From DASQJL01 sp036380835 (GTDB lineage Bacteria; Eisenbacteria; RBG-16-71-46; SZUA-252): a DNA stretch of 64,000 bases. Position numbers and translations under genes: made by a program. Of this stretch, positions 18,086 to 26,669 are shown piece by piece (the first letter of the stretch is position 1; each line of letters opens with the position of its first letter). The DNA lies in NCBI GenBank assembly GCA_036380835.1, contig DASVDZ010000064.1, positions 1 to 64,000 on the forward strand, written 5' to 3'. Below the pieces are notes generated by a model. That model did not search any database and had not been told where the DNA came from. It saw only the letters and a program-made list of their open reading frames with translations.

Positions 18086-19840
18086 CTATTCCGCGATCCG
18101 CGCGGTCAGGGTGAACGAGCTCAACCCGGTGCCGACCGCCTGGCAATCGGTCAGCCGAACCTGTTCCAAGACCGGCGACTCGGAGAGCGACTGCATCAGC
18201 TCACCCAGCACCTCCTCGGGCCGCGCGCGCCGCGTGTCGAGGAGCCCCGCCACCGTCACCTCGCGTCCCGGCGCCGGGTCCGCCGCGTTCGCCGGCGCGC
18301 CCGGACTCGGGGCCGAGACCTCGAGCGACGTGAGACGGACCTCGGGACCCACCCGATGGCTCAGGTCCCGAAGCACGTAGGACCAGAGAACCTGGCCGCC
18401 CGACAGGCGGGCCAGGAGGTCATGAACGCGCGTCTCCTCCTCGCGCGCCGCGCGGAACCGGCGGATCGCCTCCGCTTCCGGCTTCAGCTCCTCCAGGTGC
18501 CCGCGCAGCGTTCCGACGCGCTGGCGCTCCTGCAGCACGACCACCTCGGCCGGCAGCGACACGGACAGGAGGAGCGCCATGGCGGCGGCCGCGGCCACCC
18601 GCTGAGGCACCGCCTCCGCGACGCGATACGGCCACCCCGCGCCGGCCGGCGTGAGGAAGTTCAGCGCCTCGCGACCGACCAGCGCCAGGCCGAGCCCCAG
18701 ATCCGAGACGTCGACCGCGGGGCCCGCCGAGCGCGGCATCACCCGTTCGGAACAATCGGCGCGCTCGACCGGGATCTTGAGGACACCCGTCAGGTGCTCG
18801 GACAGGTTCCGGATGCGCGATCCGTCGCCCAGGAGGACGACCCGCGACACCGACTCGCCCAGGTACTGCTCGTTCACGTAGTCGAACGAGTTCCAGAGCT
18901 CGCGCACGAGCCGCTCGAGGATCGGGCGGATCATGACGCCGATCGACGCGAGCGGAACGCGCCCGGACGACGACGCCTCCTCCTCTCCCGTCGGGATGCC
19001 GTGCGCCCGCTTGAGGGCCTCGGCCTCTTCGGCCGAGAGCTCCACGGTGCCCCGGCCGGGCACCACGATGGCGCGAAGCGCGTCGGTGAACGTGGCGCCG
19101 CCGATCCCGAATTCGCGCGAGAAGCGGATCTCGCGCCCCTTGAGGACCATGATGTGGCTCTCGTTCGCCCCCATGTCCAGGTAGGCGACCACCTCGCCGG
19201 CCCGGACGTCGCCGGCCTCGTCGAGGAGCGCGAGGAGCCCGACGGGATGGAGCGTGATGGCGACGGGCCTGAGCCCGGCCTCGAGCAGCCGCGCGCGCCG
19301 GTCCTCCACCGCCTTCCGCTTCACGATGGCCACCAGGAGATCGATCGTCGGACCCGCCGGGCCCTCCGACCGGCCGACCATCTGATAGCGGATCTCCGCG
19401 TCCTCGATCGGGAATCCCACGTGCTTCCGGCACTCGAGCGTGAGGGCGGGGAGGAGATCGGCGCGCCGCATCTCGGGCAGGGAGAGACGGCGCACGAGCA
19501 CGTCGGGCCCGGTGAGCGAGGTCGCGGCGGGCGCCCCCCGGACGCCGAGCCTGAGCGTGAGGTCGTGGAGGGCCGACGCGATCGACGCCTCGCGCTCCAC
19601 CGCGTTCGTCGTCGCGGAGATCGGGCGCTCCGCCGCCTGGACGCGCGCGATCCGGCCCCCGCGCCGGAGCACGCGCACCATCTTCGCCGAGGTGTCGCTC
19701 AGGTCGACGCCGACCAGATGCGGCCACGGCGCCGCGACGAGCCGCCAGAGGGCGCGTCCCGTTTCGCGGAGCGCGCGCGGCGCCCGGATGCGCGTCTCGG
19801 CCAGATCCATCCACCGCGATTGTCGCTTCGAGCCGTCCAT
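18086..19840 (-). CDS. pilM: PilM-PilN fusion protein
   Basis: A 584-residue protein that combines two normally separate pilus proteins. Residues about 40-395 are PilM, an actin-like ATPase: HLVGVDLSDTSAKMVRV (phosphate-1 loop), AYLDMGANESHIMV (phosphate-2) and VVLLGDGSRIRNL (adenosine motif). A hydrophobic segment follows (about 415-432), then a coiled coil and a small C-terminal domain matching PilN (fimbrial assembly). In other bacteria PilM binds the cytoplasmic N-terminal tail of PilN; here that contact is built into one chain. ATG at 19840 with GGAGG upstream. Confidence 0.85.
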   Translation of the reverse strand: MDGSKRQSRWMDLAETRIRAPRALRETGRALWRLVAAPWPHLVGVDLSDTSAKMVRVLRRGGRIARVQAAERPISATTNAVEREASIASALHDLTLRLGVRGAPAATSLTGPDVLVRRLSLPEMRRADLLPALTLECRKHVGFPIEDAEIRYQMVGRSEGPAGPTIDLLVAIVKRKAVEDRRARLLEAGLRPVAITLHPVGLLALLDEAGDVRAGEVVAYLDMGANESHIMVLKGREIRFSREFGIGGATFTDALRAIVVPGRGTVELSAEEAEALKRAHGIPTGEEEASSSGRVPLASIGVMIRPILERLVRELWNSFDYVNEQYLGESVSRVVLLGDGSRIRNLSEHLTGVLKIPVERADCSERVMPRSAGPAVDVSDLGLGLALVGREALNFLTPAGAGWPYRVAEAVPQRVAAAAAMALLLSVSLPAEVVVLQERQRVGTLRGHLEELKPEAEAIRRFRAAREEETRVHDLLARLSGGQVLWSYVLRDLSHRVGPEVRLTSLEVSAPSPGAPANAADPAPGREVTVAGLLDTRRARPEEVLGELMQSLSESPVLEQVRLTDCQAVGTGLSSFTLTARIAE

Positions 19841-19851
19841 GTCCGGCCTCC

Positions 19852-21303
19852 CTATCTCCTCGTCTCCACCCAGGCCACGACGGCGAGCGAGCCGGTGACC
19901 TTCCGGATGCGTTGATTGTTCCGATCGGAAATGTAGAAGACGCCGCCCGCTCCCACGTCCACGCCGCGCGGCGTGTCGAGCCTGGCCGACGTCGCCGCCC
20001 CCCCGTCGCCGGAGAACCCGGCCACGCCCGTCCCGGCCACGGTCGAGATCCTCCCGGTGGCGGCGCTGACGCTCCGGATCACGCTGTTCCCGGTGTCGGC
20101 GATGAGGATGTCCCCGGACGAAGCGCGGTGGACCGACTCGGCCGCCGTGAGGCGCGCCGCGGTCGCCGCGCCGCCGTCGCCCGTGTACCCCGCCGTCCCG
20201 GTCCCCGCGAACGTCGTGATGATCCCGGCGGGCGAGATCTTCCGGACGGCGTTGTTGCCGGCGTCGGCGACGTAGAGGTCGCCGGCCGCCGTCAGGTGGA
20301 TTCCCTGCGGGAGCTTCAGCTTCGCCGCGGTCGCCGCTCCCCCGTCGCCCGAGTAGCCCGCGGTTCCCGTTCCCGCGAACGTCGTGATGATCCCCGTCGC
20401 CGCGGTAACCTTCCGGATCTTGTTGTTCGACCGGTCGCCGATGTAGAGGTCCCCGTTCGACGCCACGGCGATGCCGCGCGGCGAATTGAGGCGCGCCGCG
20501 GTCGCCGCGCCGCCGTCTCCGGTCGCGCCGGGGCTCCCGTTCCCGGCGATCGTCGTGATCACGCCGGTGGCGGCGACCACCTTCCGGATGACGTGATTCC
20601 CCGTGTCGGCGATGTAGAGGTCGCCGTTCGACGCGAGGTAAACGTCCTCCGGGAACTTGAGCCGGGCCGACGTGGCCGGGCCGCCGTCCCCCGTGTAGCC
20701 GGGGCTTCCATTCCCGGCCACCGTCGTGATGATCCCCGTGATCGCGTCCACCTTGCGGATCACGTTGTTGTCGCTGTCGGTGAGGTAGACGTCGCCGCTC
20801 CCGGCGATGTCGATCCCCTCGGGGTTCTTGATCTGGGCCGCGGTCGCCGCGCCCCCGTCGCCCGTGTATCCCGCCGACCCGCTCCCGGCCACGGTGACGA
20901 TGGCGCCGGAGGAGACGTGGACCTGGACCTCCCGCTTGGCGTCCCCCACGACGCCCGTCGCCACGATCCGCTTCTGCCCCGAGGGCAGGGGCGCCCCCGT
21001 CTCGTCGAGCGAGTCCGGAGCCGCGATCCAGAAGGACCCCGCCCCGACCGTCTTACCCGGCGCGGGCAGCCCGCCCCAGGCGCCGTTCGAGGCCAGCTTC
21101 AGCACCGCGTACTCGACGCCCGCGTGCGCCGCGTAGAGCGCCTGGTTCGATCGGACGTGGTTCACCGCGAGGTCCGAGTCCTCGATGACGATCGTCGCGA
21201 TCGAAAGGCCGAGGATGAGGAGCACGAGGATCGAGGCGACGGCGAGCACCACCGAGAACCCCGCGTCGGGACGGGGGCGCGCGTGGGTCGCGGCGGCGGT
21301 CAC
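19852..21303 (-). CDS. PilX-like minor pilin with NHL repeats
   Basis: A 483-residue protein. The N-terminus is a prepilin-type helix: basic leader, Gly15|Phe16 cleavage site, then hydrophobic residues to about 40. Position 5 after cleavage is Leu rather than Glu, as in GspK/PilX-type tip pilins. A PilX-like alpha-beta part runs to about 130. Residues about 135-470 are six NHL-type repeats of 56 residues, each with AGxGxxGYxGDGGAAT and a closing VYxxDxxNNxIRKV. The last 13 residues (SLAVVAWVETRR end) resemble a pilin terminal strand. GTG start overlaps the PilW stop. A tip adhesin is the likely role. Confidence 0.8.
   Translation of the reverse strand: MTAAATHARPRPDAGFSVVLAVASILVLLILGLSIATIVIEDSDLAVNHVRSNQALYAAHAGVEYAVLKLASNGAWGGLPAPGKTVGAGSFWIAAPDSLDETGAPLPSGQKRIVATGVVGDAKREVQVHVSSGAIVTVAGSGSAGYTGDGGAATAAQIKNPEGIDIAGSGDVYLTDSDNNVIRKVDAITGIITTVAGNGSPGYTGDGGPATSARLKFPEDVYLASNGDLYIADTGNHVIRKVVAATGVITTIAGNGSPGATGDGGAATAARLNSPRGIAVASNGDLYIGDRSNNKIRKVTAATGIITTFAGTGTAGYSGDGGAATAAKLKLPQGIHLTAAGDLYVADAGNNAVRKISPAGIITTFAGTGTAGYTGDGGAATAARLTAAESVHRASSGDILIADTGNSVIRSVSAATGRISTVAGTGVAGFSGDGGAATSARLDTPRGVDVGAGGVFYISDRNNQRIRKVTGSLAVVAWVETRR
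19893..20901 (-). repeat. Six in-frame 168-bp repeats encoding NHL blades
   Basis: Tandem coding repeats with a period of about 56 codons inside the minor-pilin gene. Repeat starts fall near residues 135, 192, 248, 304, 361 and 418. The glycine-rich turn is nearly identical in all copies, so the DNA is repetitive enough to allow recombination or replication slippage that changes copy number. Confidence 0.8.
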
Positions 21304-21815
21304 AGGGACCTCACGAAGGAGGCCGTCATCGCGCTCACGGTCTGCGTTCCGTTCGCGAGCCTCAGGAAGACCGTGACGCGCCAGATGTCCGTGGCCGACG
21401 GCGCGACGACCGGGGCGGCGGCCGAGCCGTCGGCCTTCCAGTACGCGAACGCGAGCGAGTCGACGCCGGAGCAGAGCTCCTGCGCGGCGCCGTTCTTGGT
21501 GTAGAGGAGGGGCGTCCCCTTCACGCCGCTCCAGGAGACGCTGACCGTCGCGGCGTCCCGGTCGACGAACGTGAAGGTCCGCGCCGTCGCGGCCGTGATG
21601 CTCGTGTTGTTCTGCACCCGCTTGAGCTCCCGCGCGATCCGCTCTTCGGCGTAGCGCGCCTCCTGCAGCATCCCCTTCTCCGCGTCCACGTACTGGTACG
21701 ACCGCACCGCCTCGAGGAACATCCCCGCGAAGAGGAACGCCGCGACCGAGACGACCACGATCACGATCGTGAGCTCGGCCAGCGAGAATCCGGCGTTCCC
21801 TCCCACGGCGCGCAT
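21300..21815 (-). CDS. PilW-like minor pilin
   Basis: A 171-residue prepilin. The leader ends GNAG with cleavage at Gly9|Phe10 and the conserved Glu14 (mature +5) in FSLAELTIVIVVV. A hydrophobic helix follows to about residue 36, then a globular domain with EERIARELKRVQNN. Start ATG 21815 overlaps the PilV stop (TGATG); an in-frame GTG 18 bases upstream is less likely. Minor pilins of this set prime pilus assembly and present PilX-type tip proteins. Confidence 0.85.
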   Translation of the reverse strand: MRAVGGNAGFSLAELTIVIVVVSVAAFLFAGMFLEAVRSYQYVDAEKGMLQEARYAEERIARELKRVQNNTSITAATARTFTFVDRDAATVSVSWSGVKGTPLLYTKNGAAQELCSGVDSLAFAYWKADGSAAAPVVAPSATDIWRVTVFLRLANGTQTVSAMTASFVRSL

Positions 21816-22207
21816 CAGTAGCTCGTGAACCACGTCGTCAGCGTGACCGGCGGGATGTTCCCGCAGGTCACGGTCACGCTCACGGTCCGGAACGTGATGC
21901 CGTCGTAGGACGAGTCGGGGGCGATCGAGACCGAACGGGCGTACGCCGGAAACGCCGTGACCGAGGCCTCGGATGGATAGTTCGCCGCGACCAGATACGA
22001 GAACCCCCGGGAGGGGGAGTTCTTGTCGGCCGTGATCTCCTCCATCTTGGCCTGCGCGAGCTCCGCCGCGACCATGGCGTTCCGCGCGTCTCCCGAGCGG
22101 ATCGACGTGTTCGCGAAGAGCATCCCGAGCGGGAGGACCGCGACCGCCGCGATGACGAGGATCAGCACCACCTCGATGAGCGTGAATCCCGACTCGGAGC
22201 GCCTCAC
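21815..22207 (-). CDS. PilV-like minor pilin
   Basis: A 130-residue prepilin starting at GTG 22207, four bases overlapping the FimT/GspH stop. RRSESG|FTLIE shows the cleavage site (Gly7|Phe8) and Glu12. The hydrophobic helix runs to about 30, followed by RNAMVAAELAQAKMEEI, a pattern shared by PilV and GspI proteins. Short for PilV. It forms part of the fimT-V-W-X minor pilin block. Confidence 0.85.
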   Translation of the reverse strand: MRRSESGFTLIEVVLILVIAAVAVLPLGMLFANTSIRSGDARNAMVAAELAQAKMEEITADKNSPSRGFSYLVAANYPSEASVTAFPAYARSVSIAPDSSYDGITFRTVSVTVTCGNIPPVTLTTWFTSY

Positions 22208-22707
22208 TTGACGGTCACCTTTCCGGTTCCGGGCGCCACGAGCACCGTGTCGGAGAGCCCCTGATAGGTCAGCACGACACGCCCCGACGCGGCGAGGTCG
22301 ACGCCCGACGTGTCGCGAGGAACGCCGAAGTAGTCGAACGACACGCCCGACGTGGCGCCGAAGGTCGCCGAGACGAGGGTGACGCCCTTGTATTCGGTGC
22401 GCCGCGCGAAGTCGACGCGGAGCGGCTTCGCCCGGTCCCCGGGATCGACCGCCGGCGTCGCGACCGTCGGGGCGTAGACCGTGTAGCGGTTCGCGCCCGT
22501 CTCGAACAGGAGCCCGTGGACGACGCGCGTCCCGATCGCGCGGCTCTGCGCGTACCGGAGGTCGGCCGCGACCCGCCGCGCCGCCGCGTCGAGGCGGATC
22601 TCGCCCGTCGCCGTGAGCTTGGGATACGCGACCCACGCCAGGATGCCGAGGAGCGTCATGACGATCACCGCCTCGACGAGCGTGAAGCCGGCCGCCCGCG
22701 CGCTCAT
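22204..22707 (-). CDS. FimT/GspH-type minor pilin
   Basis: A 167-residue prepilin: SARAAG|FTLVEAVIV with Gly7|Phe8 cleavage and Glu12. After the helix comes the GspH/FimT signature of a basic helix, RRVAADLRYAQSRAIGTR, then a beta-rich domain. The ATG at 22707 overlaps the stop of the glycosyltransferase gene (ATGA). It is first of four minor pilins and probably takes part in initiating the pilus. Confidence 0.88.
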   Translation of the reverse strand: MSARAAGFTLVEAVIVMTLLGILAWVAYPKLTATGEIRLDAAARRVAADLRYAQSRAIGTRVVHGLLFETGANRYTVYAPTVATPAVDPGDRAKPLRVDFARRTEYKGVTLVSATFGATSGVSFDYFGVPRDTSGVDLAASGRVVLTYQGLSDTVLVAPGTGKVTVK

Positions 22708-24761
22708 CCCTGCCCCGCGCCCGCGACCGGGGAGCCGCTCGACTCTTCCTCCGCGCGGACGAACGCGGCCGCGCGCCGGGTCCAGACGCGCGCCCGTTCC
22801 GGATCGCCCGCCATGCTCCAGGCGCGGGCCGCGTCCGCGGCGAGCGCGCGTCCGGGCTCGACCCGGAACGCCTTCTCGAACCAGAGCGCGGCGTCGCGCG
22901 CCCGGCCCGCCGACGCCAGGAAGACCGCGAGTCGCGCCGCGGGCTCCGGGTCGTAGGGCGCGATCGAGCACGCGCGGAGCAGCTCGGTCAGCGCCAGGTC
23001 GGGATCTCCCGACGCGGCGGCCGCCGTCGCCAGATTCAGGTGTGCCCCCGGGAAGTCGAATCCGACCCGCGCGGCGTCCTGGAACCAGGGCAGCGCCTCG
23101 TCGACCCGGCCCCGATCCCAGCACCAGCGCGCCGCCGCGTCGGAGTACGTGACCGCCATCTTCCGCGTCACGTAGTCGTAGCGTCCGGGGCCGCCCGGGA
23201 GCAGGTCGCTCGATCGCGGCCAGGAGTCGGGGAGCACCCACCCCGCCTCCTCGACCGCGGCGCCCCCCGGGCCTCCGCCGGCCGTGCCCGGCGCGCCGGC
23301 GCGGTAGACGATGCCTCGCTGGGTGAACCGGACGCCCGCCGCCACGAGGCCGGCCGGCGGCGACGTGTAGAAGACCGGAGGCCCTCCCCGCTCGATCCCC
23401 GCGAGGTCGGTCCGATCCGCGAGGTCGACCCACCGGGAGCGCGGGACGCCGCGAAGGCCGTACGCGTCGCCGAAGAGGTAGCCGCGCCGGTGACGCAGCG
23501 TCACGTCGCGCCTCACGCCGGCGAGCCGCGACTCGTACGCGGCCAGGAAGGTCTCGTTGTCCCCGTCGAGGACGAGCGTGGCGCCGCGCGGAAGCGAGGC
23601 GAGCAGGTCCTGCCCGTAGCGCTCCGCGAGACGGAAGCCGCTCCGATCGGCCCGCGCGCCGTGCATCGCTCCCGTGACCAGAACGAGCGCCGCCGCGACG
23701 GCCGCCGCCGCGGGCCGCGCCGGCCGCGGCGTCCGGGCGAGCGCGCGCTCGAGGCCGAGGCCGGCGAAGAGCGCGAGCGCGACGACGACCGGCGTCAGGA
23801 AGGGCGCCACCTGCGCGAAGTGCTCCGCGTCGGGAGTGAAGCGGACCAGCGCCACGAGCGCGGCGGGCACCGTGAGCGCCGCGGCGGCGATCCGGCGCGA
23901 GGCCGCGCGGCCTCGGCCCCCCGCGAAGAGGCCGAACGCCGCGAGGATGGCGCCGAACGCGCCGACCGAAGCGAGGGCGATCCGGCCCATGCCGAGGACC
24001 TGGTCCACCGTGCGGTCGAGCCGGAACGGATTCTGCGCGAGGCCGCCGTAGTTCCGGCGCAGGAGGTCGTCGAGGAGCGCTCCGAGCCCGCGCTGGTCGG
24101 AGAACATGAATTCGGGATGCGCCGCGGCGCGGATCGGCACGACCAGCACGATGGTGAACCCGAGCGCGGCCCAGCCGAGCGCCGCCGCCGCGCGCGCCAC
24201 GGTGAACCGTCGCGCGAGGACCCACGCCGCGAGAAGAACGGCCGGGAAGAGGAGCGACTGGTGGGCCACCGGGGCGATTCCCGCGGCGAAGGAGAAGATC
24301 GCGACGTCGCGCGGGCCGGCCGCGGCGCGCCGCGCCGAGAGCGCGAGGAGCGCGAGTCCGAGGAACGCCGCGGTGGCGAGGGCGTAGACCTCGGTCTCGA
24401 CGGCGGCCGACCAGACGATCGACGCGGTCGCGAAGAGCGCGGTCGCCGCGCCCGCGGCAAGAGGCCGGAGTCCCGCGCGCCGCGCGAGGAGCCAGAAGAG
24501 GCCGGCGCCCGCCGCCGCGAAGAGCGCCGAGAGCCCGTTCACCCGAAGCGCCGCGGAACCCCACGGGAGCGCGGCGGCGAGCCGGGCCATGAGGAGCCAG
24601 AGCGGGTATCCCGGAGGGTGCGGCAGGCCGAGGCCGCGAGCGGCGAGGATCAGCTCCCCGCTGTCCCCGGCGCCGACGGTCGGAGCGAGGGTCCGTGCGT
24701 AGAGCGTGGCCGCGATCGCCGCGACCGCGAGGCATCCTGCCGCGGATCGGCCCAAGCGCAT
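22704..24761 (-). CDS. DUF2723 (GT117-like) membrane glycosyltransferase with TPRs
   Basis: A 685-residue polytopic protein. Residues about 22-55 (ARTLAPTVGAGDSGEL then GLPHPPGYPLW) are the hallmark of DUF2723, the family of TMEM260, a protein O-mannosyltransferase (GT117). About ten membrane segments fill residues 5-380; the acidic GDSGE motif faces the outside in such enzymes. Residues about 560-670 form TPR-like helical pairs. It overlaps the FimT gene and follows pilA, so glycosylation of pilin or minor pilins is a reasonable inference. Direct sequence evidence for its acceptor is absent. Confidence 0.8.
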   Translation of the reverse strand: MRLGRSAAGCLAVAAIAATLYARTLAPTVGAGDSGELILAARGLGLPHPPGYPLWLLMARLAAALPWGSAALRVNGLSALFAAAGAGLFWLLARRAGLRPLAAGAATALFATASIVWSAAVETEVYALATAAFLGLALLALSARRAAAGPRDVAIFSFAAGIAPVAHQSLLFPAVLLAAWVLARRFTVARAAAALGWAALGFTIVLVVPIRAAAHPEFMFSDQRGLGALLDDLLRRNYGGLAQNPFRLDRTVDQVLGMGRIALASVGAFGAILAAFGLFAGGRGRAASRRIAAAALTVPAALVALVRFTPDAEHFAQVAPFLTPVVVALALFAGLGLERALARTPRPARPAAAAVAAALVLVTGAMHGARADRSGFRLAERYGQDLLASLPRGATLVLDGDNETFLAAYESRLAGVRRDVTLRHRRGYLFGDAYGLRGVPRSRWVDLADRTDLAGIERGGPPVFYTSPPAGLVAAGVRFTQRGIVYRAGAPGTAGGGPGGAAVEEAGWVLPDSWPRSSDLLPGGPGRYDYVTRKMAVTYSDAAARWCWDRGRVDEALPWFQDAARVGFDFPGAHLNLATAAAASGDPDLALTELLRACSIAPYDPEPAARLAVFLASAGRARDAALWFEKAFRVEPGRALAADAARAWSMAGDPERARVWTRRAAAFVRAEEESSGSPVAGAGQG

Positions 24762-24802
24762 GTGGCGTTCCCGGTCGGACCGGGTCTCCCCCGATGGTGG
24801 AA

Positions 24803-24830
24803 CGAGGTGGGGGCGTTCGCCCCCACCTCG
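24803..24830 (-). terminator. Strong hairpin after pilA
   Basis: A 12-bp stem (11 perfect bases 24803-24813 with 24820-24830, plus one inner pair) and a 4-base loop, 38 bases past the pilA stop. On the minus strand only TTCC follows, so termination may be partial: enough to make pilA mRNA abundant while letting some transcripts run on into the minor pilin and assembly genes. It may also protect the pilA 3' end. Confidence 0.6.
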
Positions 24831-24867
24831 CCGATTGCTTCCCGCCGCGCGTCCCTGCGCGGACGGG

Positions 24868-25248
24868 TCAATACGATGAGTAGGCGTTGACGTTGATCTT
24901 CACGATCCCCGTCGCCGCCGTGTACTGCCATCCGCCCGTGTCGTCGATGCCCGCCGTGGTCTTGACCGCGGAGGAGTTGTTCACCGGCTCCTTCGGGACG
25001 CGCCCATCCGCGAAGATGGTGCCGTCCAGCGTCGGGAACGTGGCGTTGCCGTTCAGGGCGTTGCGCGCGTACTGGATGGCGACCGCGGAGCGGATCGATC
25101 CCAGCTGGCCCTTGATCGTCGCCACGCGGGCCTGCTCCCGCATGTCCTCGTACTTCGGAATGGCCACCGCCGCGAGAATCCCCAGGATCACGATGACGAT
25201 GACCAGCTCGATCAACGTGAACCCGCTTTCGGACTTCATCCGGTACAT
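24868..25248 (-). CDS. pilA: Major type IV pilin PilA
   Basis: A 126-residue type IVa pilin. Leader MYRMKSESG, cleavage Gly9|Phe10, then FTLIELVIVIVILGILA with Glu14 as mature Glu5. The mature protein is about 117 residues and begins with the standard long helix, followed by a small beta domain without the C-terminal disulphide loop: there are no cysteines. The AAGGAGGT site is the strongest in the window, fitting a highly expressed subunit. It has a sigma-54 promoter and a 3' hairpin of its own. Confidence 0.95.
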   Translation of the reverse strand: MYRMKSESGFTLIELVIVIVILGILAAVAIPKYEDMREQARVATIKGQLGSIRSAVAIQYARNALNGNATFPTLDGTIFADGRVPKEPVNNSSAVKTTAGIDDTGGWQYTAATGIVKINVNAYSSY

Positions 25249-25367
25249 ACGCGAGACCTCCTTCGCCTCGATGTGGAACCCCCACCCCGCCCCCGTGCGG
25301 GGTCGGGCGACTCCTACGGATCGCTGCCTCGTGAATCGGCCCTGAACGAGTGTTCTTGAGCGCGAAA

Positions 25368-25383
25368 TGCAATGCGCGTGCCG
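25368..25383 (-). promoter_or_regulatory. Sigma-54 (-24/-12) promoter of pilA
   Basis: The minus strand reads CGGCACG-CGCA-TTGCA, matching TGGCACG-N4-TTGCA at all defined positions except the first. The GG and GC dinucleotides have the required spacing. It lies 120 bases upstream of the pilA start in a 190-base non-coding gap, giving a leader of about 110 bases. Sigma-54 with a PilR-type activator drives pilA in many bacteria. Confidence 0.8.
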
Positions 25384-25439
25384 GCCGCGACGTTCGCGGG
25401 GGGCCCGCGGGCCGGCCTGCGGACCGCGGGGCGTAAGCC

Positions 25440-26657
25440 CTAGTGCCGGAACGCGTTCATCAGGTTCCAGAGCGGCAGGAAGACGGCCAGCGCCGTGAAG
25501 AGCACCGCCGCGCCGAGGACGAGGAGCAGGACCGGCTCGATCGCGGTGGACAGATTCTTCACGGAGTAGTCGACGTCCTGGTCGAAGTAGCGCGCCACCT
25601 TGAGCAGCATCTTGTCGACCGAGCCCGTCTCCTGGCCGACCGCGAACATCTTCACGACGAGAGGCGGGAAGACGTCGCGGCCCCGGAGCGCTTCCGCGAG
25701 GCCCATGCCGGCGCTCACGCCGTCGCGCATCCGATCGACCTCCTCTTCGACGATCGCGTTCCCCGTGACGCCCCGGGCGACCTGGAGCGCCTGGAGGATG
25801 GGAATGCCCGCGCCGACGAGGGCGGCCAGCACACGGCAGAACCGGGACATGATTGTCTTCAGGAAGATCGGTCCGAAGATCGGCGCGCGGATGGTCCAGT
25901 TGTCGATCGTCCGGCGCCCGCCCTCGGTTCGCGCCCAGACGATCGCCGAGCCGGCGGCGATTCCCGCCGTAAGGAGCACGACGTACCACTGCTTCTCAAA
26001 GAAGTCGCTGGTCCCGATGAGGACGCGGGTCGGGAGCGGCAGCTCGGTGTCGAGGTTCCGGAAGAGCGACGCGAAGCGCGGCAGCACGAACTTCACCAGC
26101 ACGACGAACGCGATGAAGAGCTCGCAGACGATGAGGATCGGATAGAACGTGGCGGAGCGGATCCGCTGCTCCGTCTCCTCCTCGTACTCGAGGAGGCTTC
26201 CCATCCGGTCGAGCATCTGCGTGAGGAGGCCGCCCTCCTCCCCCGCGTGGATCAGGTTCCCGAAGACCGGCGGGAAGCAGCGGGGATGGCGGCGGATCGC
26301 CTCCGTGAGCGTGCTCCCCTGCTCGACGTCGGACCGCACGCGGTCGATCGCCTCCTTGAGCCGGGGATTCACGGTCTGCTCGTGCAGGATCTCGAGCGCG
26401 CCCAGGATCGGGAGGCCCGAGTCGAGCATCGTCTCGAGCTGGCGCGTGAAGAGGATGAGGTCGCGCGTCTGAACGCGCTTCTGGAAGAGCGACGCCGGCC
26501 GGGAGACCGTCCCGCCCTTCGGCTGGGCCTCGAGCGTGACGGGGGTCAGCCCCATCGCGTGCACGACGTCGATCGCGCGGTCGAGGTCGGTGGCGTCGAC
26601 GACGCCCTGCTGGGACGCCCCGGCGGGGCTCAGGGCGCGGTAGCGGTACGCGGGCAC
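25440..26657 (-). CDS. pilC: Type IV pilus inner-membrane platform protein PilC
   Basis: A 405-residue GspF/PilC protein with two copies of the GspF domain (about 68-190 and 270-395) and three membrane segments (near 170-195, 220-240 and 375-400). FTRQLETMLDSGLPI and FCRVLAALVGAGIPI are the matched starts of the two halves. It starts at GTG 26657, 13 bases after pilB. It is the platform that PilB turns to insert pilin subunits. Confidence 0.95.
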   Translation of the reverse strand: MPAYRYRALSPAGASQQGVVDATDLDRAIDVVHAMGLTPVTLEAQPKGGTVSRPASLFQKRVQTRDLILFTRQLETMLDSGLPILGALEILHEQTVNPRLKEAIDRVRSDVEQGSTLTEAIRRHPRCFPPVFGNLIHAGEEGGLLTQMLDRMGSLLEYEEETEQRIRSATFYPILIVCELFIAFVVLVKFVLPRFASLFRNLDTELPLPTRVLIGTSDFFEKQWYVVLLTAGIAAGSAIVWARTEGGRRTIDNWTIRAPIFGPIFLKTIMSRFCRVLAALVGAGIPILQALQVARGVTGNAIVEEEVDRMRDGVSAGMGLAEALRGRDVFPPLVVKMFAVGQETGSVDKMLLKVARYFDQDVDYSVKNLSTAIEPVLLLVLGAAVLFTALAVFLPLWNLMNAFRH

Positions 26658-26669
26658 GGCGCGGTTCCG

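Noticed and set aside
19893..20901. Regular repeats considered as a CRISPR array
   Set aside because: The period is about 168 bp, there are no spacers, and the repeats are in frame and encode NHL blades.
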